This document shows positions 1-12,100 of a stretch of DNA of 64,000 nt, in pieces (the first letter of the stretch is position 1; every line of letters starts with the position of its first letter). The stretch covers positions 105,170 to 169,169 of the forward strand of contig NW_019775578.1 in the NCBI RefSeq assembly GCF_001039355.2, given 5' to 3'. Below the pieces are notes generated by a model. It saw nothing but the letters and a program-made list of their open reading frames with translations. It was not told the origin of the DNA and ran no database searches. Made by a program: the position numbers and the translations under genes. The stretch comes from Lingula anatina (lineage: Eukaryota; Brachiopoda; Lingulata; Lingulida; Lingulidae).

Positions 1-720
1 AACAAGAATAAGTTCAAATAACCATGAAACACCCATCCCGGATCTTCCCCGACTCGATGCTAAAGATATGAATTAAATTGATAAAACCCATACACTCTTA
101 ATAGTTGTCCGTTGCTGTTGAAAACTGACAACCCCAACTTTATCTAACGCATACATAATAAAATCACTGTCACAACGTTCCAGACTTACATGCACTGAGG
201 TTTTGTCCCCAAAACCCACATAAATCATATATTGCACTGAGACGTACATGTATACGTACAATTAACATGTAGTGGAGCGGGTATATAAGGACTGGAATAA
301 AACCCAGATTTACAGCGGAAACCCGGGTTTTCGTGGCGCATTTGCACCCCTAACTTAAATAATTACATCTATTTTTCAGTTAATTTTCATTTTGTGATTA
401 TAATCTATTAGCCTTATCGCATAATTATCTTTACTTTCCCCGTGCCGAATTCACAAGAGTGGATTCCAAGTAAAGAAAAACAGTTTTAATAAACGTAGAA
501 ATCGATTATAAAATTCCAATAGCACATAAGCAAAGTTAAAGACATTTGAGTAACTCGTACGCATTTAAAGTCATTCATGTTACTCAATTCAAAATTACAT
601 GTTACGTTCGCACACGCACAGAGTTCACAGTTTCTCTTGGAGTCCAGAACAGAATAATAACGTCGAACTAAATCTCAAATAAGAATAATAATAATAACGG
701 AAACGCTATTGAATGGGTCC

Positions 721-1120
721 AGTCTTCTGTAGCGGCACAATGCTTCGTTACACATGAACAGTCCTGGAGAATAGGCTATATATCTCCTGTAGTAGGGCCT
801 AATCTCAAACATCTTCACCTGCAGCTGCTTCATTACACACGAAAAATCCTGGAGAATGGGCTATGTATCCCCTGTAGTAATCTCAGGCATCCCCACCTGC
901 AGTTGCTGCATGCCCGGACGCTGAACAATTAAAGCGATAATAAACCAAAAGTAAGATAACTCAAATAACTCAACAAAAAGTTACACGAAGGTGTCAGTCT
1001 TCTTATCCACGGCACATGATTTCATTACGCACGAACAGTCTGGGGGAATAGGAATTTTCCCACCTAGAGTGGCCAACTCTCAGGATTTTCCACCTGTAGT
1101 ATCAGACTCTCAAGAATTTT
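721..1120. repeat. diverged tandem repeat, about three copies
   Basis: A unit containing a motif like cttcattacacacgaacag, then cctggagaatrggctat and ctcctgtagt, occurs near 741-800, 828-890 and 1019-1100. The copies are diverged and unevenly spaced. The rest of 1-1255 contains no coding sequence I can support. Confidence 0.5.
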
Positions 1121-1255
1121 CCACCTACATGTACACCTCCTCATGCACTGGGTCGTCAAGATCGGTAAGAAGTTCTCCATGCCCGGCTGCTGGTCAAATG
1201 AGCTAAAGACGCAAACAAAACCAAAGAAACTCAAAAATAACAAAACTAAAGAGTT

Positions 1256-1355
1256 TTCCCAGTTACGCTAACACATTACTGGAGTTGCAGCCCAGATGAT
1301 CAGTGAAACTCACGTGTCCGCTCTTCCGCAAGTCAAGGCTCTATGACGTAACACA
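1256..1355 (+). promoter_or_regulatory. promoter-like segment: E-box, CRE, YY1-like start
   Basis: The stretch is richer in CpG than its surroundings. It holds a CACGTG E-box at 1311-1316 and a CRE-like TGACGTAA at 1344-1351, followed at once by CAATGGCGGC, which resembles a YY1 site at a translation start. Two candidate first exons follow at 1356 and 1658. Assignment as a promoter is inference from motifs only. Confidence 0.45.
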
Positions 1356-1410
1356 ATGGCGGCTCCTATGTTCGGCTGTTTATCACCGAAGTGCGGTAAT
1401 AGTATTTCAG
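1356..1410 (+). CDS. possible first coding exon of an unidentified gene
   Basis: An ATG in good context opens a frame of 18 codons (MAAPMFGCLSPKCGNSIS) that runs exactly into a splice-donor-like site, CAG|GTAAAA, at 1410/1411. The position just after a CRE and E-box is typical of a first exon. I do not recognise the peptide. It could instead be 5' untranslated sequence of the xanthine dehydrogenase transcript starting nearby, or chance. Confidence 0.3.
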
Positions 1411-1657
1411 GTAAAACAACGCTAACTAGAAATAAACTTCATCAAATTACAGAAAGGATCGGGGTGTGACTCGGTCACGTTACAGTAATATAAAAACCTC
1501 AAGTGTCAGTGAAAGGTATTTCGATTGCGCAACATTGTCTGCAGTGTGTCAACCCGCACGTAGACTTTCCATAACCTAGTTACTGATCAAGTCCAACTTC
1601 TTGAACAAACATCCACCCGAACATACAACAGCGGCGAAGTTACTGTCAACGGGGAGC

Positions 1658-1699
1658 ATGGGCGCTGATGAGCTAGTATTTTTCGTTAATGGAAAGAAG
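1658..1699 (+). CDS. XDH: xanthine dehydrogenase/oxidase, first coding exon (partial gene)
   Basis: Fourteen codons, MGADELVFFVNGKK, followed directly by a GT donor at 1700. The peptide matches the start of xanthine dehydrogenase, where A-D-x-L-V-F-F-V-N-G-x-K begins the N-terminal 2Fe-2S domain, and the human first coding exon ends at about this residue. The enzyme oxidises hypoxanthine and xanthine to urate with Mo-cofactor, two 2Fe-2S clusters and FAD. No second exon, which would carry the cysteine-rich cluster sequence, was found between here and 6168. The rest of the gene may lie elsewhere or this may be a stray or misjoined exon. Confidence 0.65.
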
Positions 1700-1960
1700 G
1701 TATTTCAAGTTTAGGCCATAATGCACGTTCGCGTACTTGTTGTTACCTACTACTGATCTTTCGATTATGTAAGGATCATAACCGCATTCACCGGACAAAA
1801 ACGGAATGCATAGGCCTATCTGAACTCATTTTACTTATTTTTCGTTAATGAAAAGAAGGTATTTCAAGTGAAATACACGTTCACGTACGTTGTAATCTAT
1901 TATCTATTAGCTTATGTTAGGATTGTTTCATTAACTGATCATAACTGTATCCAGTGGACA
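1677..1960. repeat. tandem duplication of XDH exon-1 end and intron start
   Basis: The segment starting tttttcgttaatggaaagaa near 1679 recurs with offset 159 near 1838 (tttttcgttaatgaaaagaa). Later matches include gatcataac and ggacaaaaacggaatgcat near 1788-1812 and again near 1938-1975. The second copy lacks the initiator part of the exon, so it cannot encode the same start. Confidence 0.6.
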
Positions 1961-1975
1961 AAAAACGGAATGCAT

Positions 1976-2780
1976 TCTTGACAATATTTAACTTAGTTTT
2001 GGTTAAAAGTTAATATTTTCAGCAACGACTTCTGCACAGAATGACAATTTCTACAAAACGTTTTTTTTTTTTGCATAAGGGTGCAATATAGGCATTTACG
2101 TTGTATACGCACCAGTAACACTAGTTAAAGGAGCAGCATATCTGCAATCTAATTCAAATAATTAATTGTTCAGACTCCTAAATACGAGAGCTACCTGACT
2201 TGATAACAGATAAACTGATCATCTTAGGTTACTGTCAGGGTTAGACAAAAACACCGAAATTGCTGTCTTCACGTATATATTTTTAAGTATATAATTACCT
2301 CTATAGAAGATAATTCTTCAGTGTTCACTGACTACATTCTTTTGTTTTGTATGGGAGTGTCATATTTCCGATGATGTCACAATTGCGATTTTGGTGTAAA
2401 AAAAGTAAAATCGGTTTCTCAAATTTCTCCTTTACCAGAGCACTCAAGAACACTGTTTTAGCGCCAATTTAATGACATCATTGAATACTTCAGAACCCCA
2501 CAAGTGATTTTTCTTAAAAACCTCAGAATTTACCGTGAATGAGGCACAATTATGTCTTTGTTAATGCATTGTAATTAAGAGCTCTTAAGTCCATGACAAA
2601 AACATTAAATTAAAGCCAAAATGACGTCTCGGGATTGACGCCCATACACTTGTGCTCGTCTATGCCAATTTTCGTGATAAGATCTTGTTCAGGGATACAG
2701 TTACGCCCCATATATGTACCGTTTGCTATCTCACCTAAAAATTGAAAGCAATTAAACTGGCGTAAACGCTCAGAGGTGCT
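1976..2780. other. non-coding, no feature seen
   Basis: AT-rich sequence with short homopolymers. On the minus strand, 2610-2780 is open and reads like low-bias protein up to a stop at 2610, and the frame runs on into the adjacent transposon end. I could not match it to a family and do not call it a gene. Confidence 0.3.
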
Positions 2781-2944
2781 TACCCAGACAGCCTCAGTGA
2801 TCTGGCCCACGTCTGGCCCAGATCTGGCAACGTCTGGCAATGTCTGGCAAAAGGTATGGCCCACGTATGGCTTGCCACATGTGGGCCAGATGTGGCAATG
2901 TTTGGGCCATATCTGGCCCAGACATTGCCACATCTGGCCCAGTC

Positions 2945-3245
2945 CACATTTGCTCATGTGGCCAGATGTCGGCCCAGATCTGGCAATATCTGGCAAAGGT
3001 ATGGCATGCCAGATGTGGACCAGATGTGGGCCAGATCATATTCAAATGGGCCAGATTAGGGCCAGACATGGACCACATATGGCCCAGATTGTTTTTTTTA
3101 TTATTTCACATTTGCTCATGTGGCCAGATGTCGGCCCAGATCTGGCAATATCTGGCAAAGGTATGGCATGCCGGATGTGGACCAGAAGTGGGCCAGATGT
3201 GGGCCAGATTAGGGCCGGACATGGACCACATATGGCCCAGATTGT
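2945..3245. repeat. two tandem copies of about 162 bp inside the transposon
   Basis: The unit starting cacatttgctcatgtggcca at 2945 recurs at 3107 with high identity and ends in cacatatggcccagattgtt in both copies. It is itself made of GGCCAGAT-type subrepeats, so it is a subterminal repeat of the element. Confidence 0.8.
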
Positions 3246-3982
3246 TTTTTTTTTCTTTTTTTAAAATTATTTTTAATTATTCAATTAAGATTACTATAAA
3301 AAAAGACATACAAGATTCAAGATTCAAGTATTTATTCTGTGCTAAAACCCTAAACAAAATTATTACACATTATATAACCTTGCTGGCAACTAACATGTAA
3401 CAAATTAAGGGCCACTCCTTGTCTTTTTGTACAAAACAATGTATGTTTGAAAAAAAAAAAAAAACTACACTGCAAAAAGGCAAATATACAGACACTTAAC
3501 AGGAGGAAATGTCACTTACATACATGTAAAGAAAACAGTTATAACAACAATTTTTTTTTCAACACAAAGCTGCTCATCGAATCTGAATTAACACAAATTA
3601 CAAAAATTGTAATTAATTATGCATGTACATGGGGGGGGGGGGAGGGATTTGAGGGGGAAATATTTTTGCACACCTCAACCTAAATAATATTATACATTGT
3701 CATTTTTAAACTAATTCAAACATATCATTAATAATAATAATCACTAATGAATATAGTTTTGTAATGAATAAATCTTGAATAATGAATGAAAAAACATTCT
3801 TTTTTAGATGATGGAGAGTTATAACAAAATTATAAATAACCATGCAGTAACTGTTTCAATTCAACTTGCATGCTGGCTACAGTACTGTACATACATGTAA
3901 ATTCTGAAAAAAAAAAATGTATACTCCAGCACAGATATAGATGTACAATTAAAAGAGAATTACATGTGCACAAAAACAAACC

Positions 3983-5416
3983 CCAGTATCAATGCTTTTG
4001 AATTAAATCACATCACGAATCAAATCACTCAATGAATTGAACCAGTTTGCAATGCTTGCGCTTTTTTCAAATCCATAACACTAAGAAATGATACATCCGG
4101 CTCCTTGACAAGCTTATAATTATTAAAGGAATCAGCAATGGAACAAGTAACTCTACCAAGTTAACAACAGTTCATTCAAATGTCAAGTCAAAACACAACA
4201 TCCCTTCCTTTCTTGGAGAGAAACAGTCCATTCAAAACATGTTAATTGACAGTTCAGTCTTTAAAATGTCTTTTCAAACATTTGCAGAATAGCATATGAA
4301 CTCCAACTTTTATTCCTTAAACCACACTGAAAATTCTCAAAACTAATCAACTCATATCAAATCCCATGTCCTTTCACTACTACTGGTCTCTTCCTTTGCT
4401 TGCCTTTACATCACATTCAAATGTTCCCTTCACTTTTAAAGGTTTCTCAGACGTGTATGAATAATACTGTTTGTTTTCTGGTACTCCACAAGAGCCACAT
4501 TTATTTTTCTTGGATTTCAGCATTCCCCATGTATTTTCATCAATGATATTACAATATGCACCTGAATCTGGTAATACACTGAGATTAACACCTCCTCTAT
4601 TTCCTCCATGTCTTCTGTGTATATTGCATTGGTTCCCACACCAAATGTATATTCACTCCTGGATTATCATGTTCAAAGCTGTCATTTACATGAATAATAG
4701 TTTCAGTTTTGCAGACTTTTGCAAAGTGATCCAACGTTCCATGTTTTCTCAGTCAGGAAGCTTCTACTTCGTTTTTCATGTCTAAACTCATAATGTTTAG
4801 ACTGGCTTGGTTTGTCAAATGACTTCGGTTTCATCATACTCACAGTTTCTGGTGTTCCAATTTCATTCAAAGCGTTAACTGTCTTATGTATATTCATGTG
4901 TCTAACCTGTGTTTGGGAGAGTCCTGAAAATATCCCTGCTGAATACAACATAAGCGCGCGTCTCCTCTGTCATGTATTTTTAATTTTCTATCTTTGTTCA
5001 TTATTCATGCCGTCCGTTGGTTTTGAAAAGATCAATCTTTTCCGTCAGAGAAGAGGTTAAAGCTGTCTAGCCATCGCGTCGAGCGTGACCCTAATGTCTC
5101 CCGACTTCTGTACGGTTCGAATTCCATAATTTCACATTTTCCTCCATTTTTTCAAAGAAAGTTGGCTCACAGTTTTGCACTAGTGTTAATCCTCGTCGCC
5201 AGTGTTGATGCCTTCGAAATAAATCGCATCACGAATCAAATCACTCAACAAATTGTATCAGTTTGATCACTTGTGCTTTTTTCATATCCATAACTCTAAG
5301 AAACGCTACATCCGGGTCCTTGACCGGCTTAGCATAAAAAGCGGAATCTCACAACAGCGGAACGAGTAGTTCAAAAAAGTTTTAGAACAGTGAATTCATT
5401 CAAATGTCAAGTCAAA
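3983..5416 (-). mobile_element. decayed Ty3/gypsy-like retroelement, internally deleted
   Basis: Two direct repeats of about 215 bp (3983-4196 and 5199-5416; shared words catcacgaatcaaatcactc and cattcaaatgtcaagtcaaa) look like LTRs. Reading the minus strand, the right-hand LTR is followed by ctggcgacgaggatt, a sequence often seen after gypsy 5' LTRs. Then come remnants of gag: an N-terminal-like stretch near 5060-5125, a zinc-knuckle-like stretch near 4700-4830, and an aspartic-protease-like stretch near 4345-4470. Frames are broken by stops and shifts, and most of gag and all of reverse transcriptase are missing. Family resemblance is from general knowledge; no search was run. Confidence 0.6.
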
Positions 5417-5672
5417 TTAAACAAATAGCACACTTATGAGGGGACTTTGAAGAAAAGAGAGAGAGATAAATTAAATCAAAATTTATCAAATGACGTCAGT
5501 TCAATGCATTCAGCTCACTGGTCAATAAAAAATNCAAAATGTGGAATAAATGCCAGACTTTGCCGGACTTGTCCCAGACCTGGCAAGGGTCTGGCAAAAT
5601 CTGTCCCAGATATTGCCAGACGTTGCCAGATCTGGGCCAGACGTGGGCCAGATTACTGAGGCTGTCTGGGTA

Positions 5673-6168
5673 CCTATTTCTGCTTATAAAATTGTCTCTT
5701 TTGTGATATGGGTATCAGTGTTTTGTGAGGGATTGGCCTCTAAGAATGTAGCTAATATGCCTAGATTGGCTATTCTCACCACTGACAATAAAAAAACATT
5801 GTTCAGACAATCGCAGTTTGCTGTAGTGGAATGATTAAAAGATGCAAAAAAATGAGGTTAGCAGCCTGTAAGACATAGAAGGTTGTAATTCTTTGTAGAG
5901 ACTAAGACATTTATTGTTTTGTGAAACAGGTGCATAGGCTGTAAAACCATGCCAACTTACTGCCTTGTATAGTGAGAAATGATAAAGAAATGATCTTCCA
6001 ATAATAGCAGTTCTTCAAGTTTAAAACAAATTTAAAATGTGATCAAATACATCATTATCCTTCTGCTTAATGTTTATACTCAATCAGTTAAAGGATAATA
6101 TGTGACTGGGCATTTATGCACTACATTTAAACACATAATAAAAAATTCAAATTCCCCTTTGTCTCCAG
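5673..6168. other. intergenic or intronic, no feature seen
   Basis: AT-rich sequence between the transposon and the first visible ASCC3 exon. Its end (ccccttt gtctccag) is a good polypyrimidine tract and acceptor for that exon. Confidence 0.4.
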
Positions 6169-9100
6169 GGTACTCAAATATATGATGCCAAGAGAGGATC
6201 ATTTGTTGACCTGGGCATACTGGACGTGATGCAGATATTTGGGCGCGCTGGACGTCCCCAGTATGACAAGTCTGGCCATGGAACCATCATTACAGCTCAC
6301 GACAAGCTGTCTCACTATCTATCCCTGATGACGAGACAAAACCCCATAGAAAGCCAGTTCATTGGAAGCCTGACAGATAACCTCAATGCCGAGGTAAGGG
6401 CATATGACACTTATCACTTTAGTGGTTATTGACTTTGTTAGTGGATTATGTGTAATAGAAAAAAAGAAAATTAAATTATAAGAAAATTGATCAGTATTGT
6501 CTTTGTGCATATATAACTAGTACCAATCAGAAGAGACTTTTACATTATGAAAACCTAATTAATTAATTAATTAATTAATTAATTTATTTATGAAATATAT
6601 TGTGTTGTATTTACTTTGACATCTGGTGAACAGATTTTCAGTTTTGCTTCAGTGTTATTAATTTTGTAGGGTTATATGACTTAACTTGTAAACATTGTAT
6701 TTGAAAACCTTTCCTGTTTTGTTAGGACTGTATTTTAGTGGTTATAAAAACAGACACACGTCAATACATGTAACATGTCTTGTTGTAAGGCTAACTTGCT
6801 GGAATCTTTAAATTTTTTATTCCATTAATTGGTTGTTCATAAATTCCACACGCTAATCTAATTATTTTTTACTACAGATTTCTCTTGGCACTGTCACAAA
6901 CGTGGATGAAGCAGTGAAATGGCTGAGCTATACCTACCTGTATGTCAGGATGAGATTCAATCCCCTTGCCTATGGCATTACAATCAAGGCAGCGCAGGTT
7001 AACAGTAGTGTTGTAGAAATAAGAGCTTGTTATTTGAAAGTAGAAATAAGAGCTTGTTATCATGTTTCTAATGACTACCTTTGTGGTGGACACATGTTGG
7101 TGCAAGGCGTAGTAAAACAACTTACCTGTTTGTAGGAATCTGTTTCATTTATGTAGTATTCATCAGTCAATTAGGCACATCTGCAGAGTAAAAAACATGG
7201 TATAATTGTTAATTTACTACATGATAAGATACAGCCAAAAAGGCAGTTTAAAGAGCCAAACACAGAATCTTAATGTTCTCATTGGTTTATATATATAGGA
7301 TGACCCTGGTTTGGAGAAACACAGAAGAGATTTGATAGTAAATGCAGCTAAGCAGTTAGACAAGAACAGGATGATCCGGTTTGAAGATGCTACTGGTTAT
7401 TTGTTTGCAACTGACCTTGGGCGAACTTCTAGTCACTTCTACATCAAGTATGACACTGTAGAGGTAGGGATGTTTTCTCATTTAAATATGTATGCTTGAA
7501 AAACATTTGCATATACTAGATACTGTCTAGGGCCCAGCCCTTATATATGCCCTTGAACAGATCATTCAAGACGCACCTTCAAGAAGCATGGTCAGAAAGA
7601 CTGCAGAGCTCAGCTTTGTAAATGCATCAAGGCCAGGGAACCATTGACAAACTTCCCACAGTAAGTGACTAGGTGGTCATCGCAAGGATAGTATCATCTT
7701 GAAATAATGTGTCATTTGAGACAACTGGAATCATGAGGTCATGAAAGAGGGGGTCAATCCAAAATGAAGTCCCATAGGTTTTGAATGATATTGATGAGAA
7801 TGGTGAATTTTTGGTTTTGAGTATGACAGAAAAGATGTTTCTGAATTTGGCCAAATAACCAAGCAAAGGAATCAAATTTGTGTACATAATTAAAAAAAAT
7901 ATATAGTTGACAGGCTTTGTTTTGAAAATCTTCCAGTTATATATGTATATTTTGTATGCTGATGAAAACTACCAATTTTAAAGTTTTGATTAAAATTTCC
8001 TCGAATTTGAAGTCGTCTATGTGACTTAACATTAGTTACTAGTTTGATGTTTGATGCCTGTTCTTTAAGTAAACCTGACCATATTGGATTGAATCCATTT
8101 GTTAGTTTTTATTTATTATGACCTCCCTTTAATTAGCATACAATGTTGAAAAAGAAAATTAAAATTAAAGAAAATTAAAATTAAAGAAAATTTGCAGTGT
8201 ACATGATCTACAGGTCATTATAACATATTTTAGTAAGAGAGCCTTTGTTACTTTGGTCACAAAAGAAATTGAATTTGTTTTGGGGGGGGCCATAGCAACT
8301 GATATTGACTGTTACAAGGTAATAGAAGAGCTGAGCTATGGTTTGTTGTATTAACTTGTAAAAGTAATTTATTGAGTTCAGAAATCAGAGGAGACATTGA
8401 GTGAAATTTACACAGATATTTGTTAAATTTCAATTTCAGGTTATAAATGAGATGTTGAAGGCTATCATGACAGAGGCTGATGTCCTAACCCTGGTGTCAA
8501 ATGCACAGGAATTTGAGCAAATCAAGGTACAGGATGGATGTAGTGAATTGCCTAACCTATCACTTATTCCAACAAGAGAAGTTTTGATTCTCTGCCACAT
8601 TTAACTTGATATTGAGACAATCTGCACAGAGACTTATTTAAGACTATTCTCAGCACTTCCTGGACAGCTAGAATTTTCACATTTAGCAATATAACTTATT
8701 GAAATACTTCTTATGTCTTTGCAGAAATGGTGTTGTCAGATATAAGGGTTGTGTTTCTGACATTGCATAGCAAAAATAAAAGGAAAAAAGTTCTATACAA
8801 AAATATCTCCTAGCAAAGTCAAACCCTTGTGGTGGTTGTTCTTGTTTGATTTTTGGGCACAGTTAATGGACATGCTGTTTTTGTGATTTTTAGGTTCGTG
8901 ATGAAGAATTAGACGAGTTGGATTTTCACCACTTGCAGTCCTGTCCTCTGCCTGCAGCGGGAGGCACAGAGAATACTTACGGCAAAGTGAACATTCTTCT
9001 ACAGACCTACATCTCCAGAGGGAACGTGGACAGTTTCTCCCTGGTGTCAGATATGAGCTATGTAGCACAGGTCAGCCAGTGAGGGTCATTCAATGTGACC

Positions 9101-12100
9101 AGTATTTTGTTGATTTTGACAGAAGAGATTTACATACCTTTTGCACTATTCTGACTCCCCCCTCTGCTTTTTTTTGTATTTAAAGGTAAAAAATAACATA
9201 GAAAAAATCTGTTAGATTGGAATGTACCTGTATGGTGTAAAATGGCTTGGTCACGGAATTCATTTATTGATATCTGTCACTAAGTTTATCCTAGCTGAAA
9301 GTGAATAGTGTGCAATTTCAGAATGCGGCAAGGATAATGAGGGCTCTCTTTGAAGTGGTCCTGCGGAAAGGCTGGCCTATTATGGCAGGTCGTATACTTG
9401 CTATGAGCAAGACCATAGACAAACGAATGTGGGGCTGGGAGAACCCCCTACGCCAATTTTCCATCTTGACCCCGGAAATTTTGCATAAACTGGAAGCCAA
9501 GAAGATACCCATTGATAAATTAAGGGAAATGGACTCTAAAGAGATTGGCATGTAGTATTATATATCATTAGAAATCGTGAATCATTGTTTAAAAGGCAAA
9601 AATGATATGTAGTTTAATTTTTTTAAATAGAAACTTTAAAAAAGAATGTAAAATTACTTTGCACACAATATATGAATTTTTAAGTCTGTTGAGTCCAAAA
9701 TAGGTTCTCTGTTTTTTATTCATTTAATTGTAGAATTTGTAAATGTGTGTAAGTGATGATTTAGAGAGGTTGCATTAACTTGATGTTATCTTCACCGTCT
9801 TCACTGAGCAACTGGAGGTGACCATAAAATTTGACAGATTCACATTTGATTAAGAACTTAGAGGATGACTCATTCAGTTAATAAAGCAAGTCAGCACAAA
9901 AAATGTTTGATGATAATTCTTTTGGCACATTTTGAATATCTTTTTCCAGGTATTTTAATCCACCACCAAAGAATGGGTCCCGTGGTGAAGAAATGTGTCT
10001 CTCAGTTTCCCACATTGGGATTGGACGCCAGTATTCAACCCATCACCCGCACAGTTCTCCGTGTGCGTCTGACCATCACTGCAGAGTTCTCATGGAGTGA
10101 CAAGGTCCATGGGAAGACTGGGGAGCCATTTTGGATTTGGGTTGAGGATCCAGAGACCAACCACATTTACCATTCTGAATACTTTATGATGCACAAGAAA
10201 ATGGTAGGTCTCCCTGTGTGTTACTGATACTGAAACCAATTTTAAACAGTTAGGAATGTCACCTTTTGTCTGTTTTTAGTAACCATAGTCATTCTGTGCT
10301 TCTTGTACAACAGCAAGTTAAGGCTCCTCAGACTATGTATATTTCGATTTTAGCATACAAGAAGCAAATTCTAGCTGTGGAACAAATAGAAATACTCTAG
10401 AATGACCTATAGACAAAACCATATAGTGAATTGGGACCATTCCATTCTTTGCTGATATATATAACAAACGTAACTTGTGCTGCACTGTCAGATATCAGCA
10501 TTACTAATAGTTTTCCTGACATCATTAGGTAGTGACAGAAGAGCCGCAGCAGCTAGTGTTCACCATTCCAATCTTTGAGCCTCTGCCCACCCAGTACTAT
10601 GTACGTGCAATATCAGACAGATGGATAGGGTCAGAGTTCACTAGTGCCATATCATTCCAGCATCTGATTCTTCCTGAGAGACATCCTCCACATACAGGTT
10701 ATTTGCTACATTTGATTTGGTTTCAACTTTATCAGTAGATATCAATTAGTAGACTCTAAATTATGGAAAAATAATATTTTTGCTTTATACCATATTTGGA
10801 ATCTGTATTCCAATCCAAAATTTGAATTTGACTACGTTAAAAAGTTATATGTCCAGCATAGACCAATTTGAATACAGTAGACATGAAAGCTATCAAAAAT
10901 TTGAGCTATTTGTACAGTGAGCCAATTGTTTTTTGCCAACTGATTAAGAACAGATACAACTCATAGATGAACATTAGATTTGATAAATGCTTAAGGAGAT
11001 ATTTTGTAATATTAAAAAAAATTATCTGATGACACTTTATTTTAAATGAGATTTTTGTCTTATTCATTTTGAAAACTAACTTGCATTCCAGACCTGTTAG
11101 ATCTGCAGCCTTTGCCAGTCTCTGCACTCAATGACCCCCAACTAGAACAGATGTATTCATTCAGTCATTTTAACCCAGTACAGACACAGATATTCCACAC
11201 CCTGTATCACACAGACTACAATGTGCTGCTGGGGGCCCCAACAGGCTCTGGGAAGACTGTGGCAGCAGAACTAGCCATATTCAGGGTGTTCAGAATGTAC
11301 CCAAATGCCAAGGTAGACAAATTTTGAAAACTGCAACAGTCAAAAAATATTTAGTTTAACTTATTGCTGAAAAAGTAATTATCTTAGGAAGTTTCCTAGT
11401 TGAATGTGTAATAGATTTTTTTTGAGATTCCCATTTACAGGTTTTTAAAATTGTCATTGGTTTCTAAGGAAGCCATACAATAAACACTTTTAAAGCAGAC
11501 ATTCTTCACAAAATCATGAATCATTAAATCAAGTTATTCAATTGTTTTTTAGTTATATGTGAGCTTAAAATGATGCTTTAACTCTTGTATTTCAGGCAGT
11601 CTACATTGCCCCATTAAAGGCACTGGTCAGAGAGAGAATGGAAGATTGGAAAGTCAGAGTAGAACAAAAACTGGGCAAAAAGTAGGGCTTTTATATATAA
11701 CTTCACTGCATGACTTTAAGTTTGACAAATTCTCCTGACCCCATTCATATTTCATTCATCATCATCATCATCATTTAGAGCCTATAGTGTTCCACTGTTG
11801 GACAAAGGCCTCAGCATACTTTTTCCATTGTTTCCTATCCTGAGCCTCAGATTTCCAGTTTGGCCAAGGTTTCTTCTTCCACGATTTCCAGTAGTCATCT
11901 AATTCATCCCTCCATCGTTTCACTGGCCTTCCTCTTTTTCTTTGTCCATACCTTGGGGTCCATTCTGTAAGCCTGATTGTCCACCTATTGTCCTTCATTC
12001 TTTTGACATGTCCTGCCCACCTCCATTTCATTTCTTTAACTGTGAGCAGTACGTCCTTCACTTTGGTCTGTTCATGTAACCATACATTCGTTTTCCGCTC

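Larger units (their letters stand above)
2783..5670. mobile_element. DNA transposon with long terminal inverted repeats, TA target duplication, non-autonomous
   Basis: The left end (cccagacagcctcagtgatc, 2783 onward) and the reverse complement of the right end (to 5670) match over about 60 bases with one difference near the tip. Both are flanked by TA (2781-2782 and 5671-5672). The ends are built of short repeats of the type tctggcccagatctggcaa. No transposase frame is visible, so it is probably a non-autonomous element. A TA duplication fits Tc1/mariner-like or ISL2EU-like families, but the family is not established. The interior contains a roughly 162-bp tandem repeat, a decayed gypsy fragment and a single N at 5534. 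Confidence 0.75.

Noticed and set aside
2945-3245. Regular repeats that could look like a CRISPR array
   Set aside because: Units are about 162 bp, only two, in a eukaryotic transposon, without spacers.
2776-3400. Long open frames across the GGCCAGAT repeats on both strands
   Set aside because: The frames arise from the tandem subterminal repeats of the transposon and read as low-complexity W/P/H repeats in several frames at once.
9548-9553. Canonical GT donor at 9552 for the ASCC3 exon
   Set aside because: It would put the next exon out of frame into a stop; the GC donor four bases upstream keeps the frame and protein spacing.
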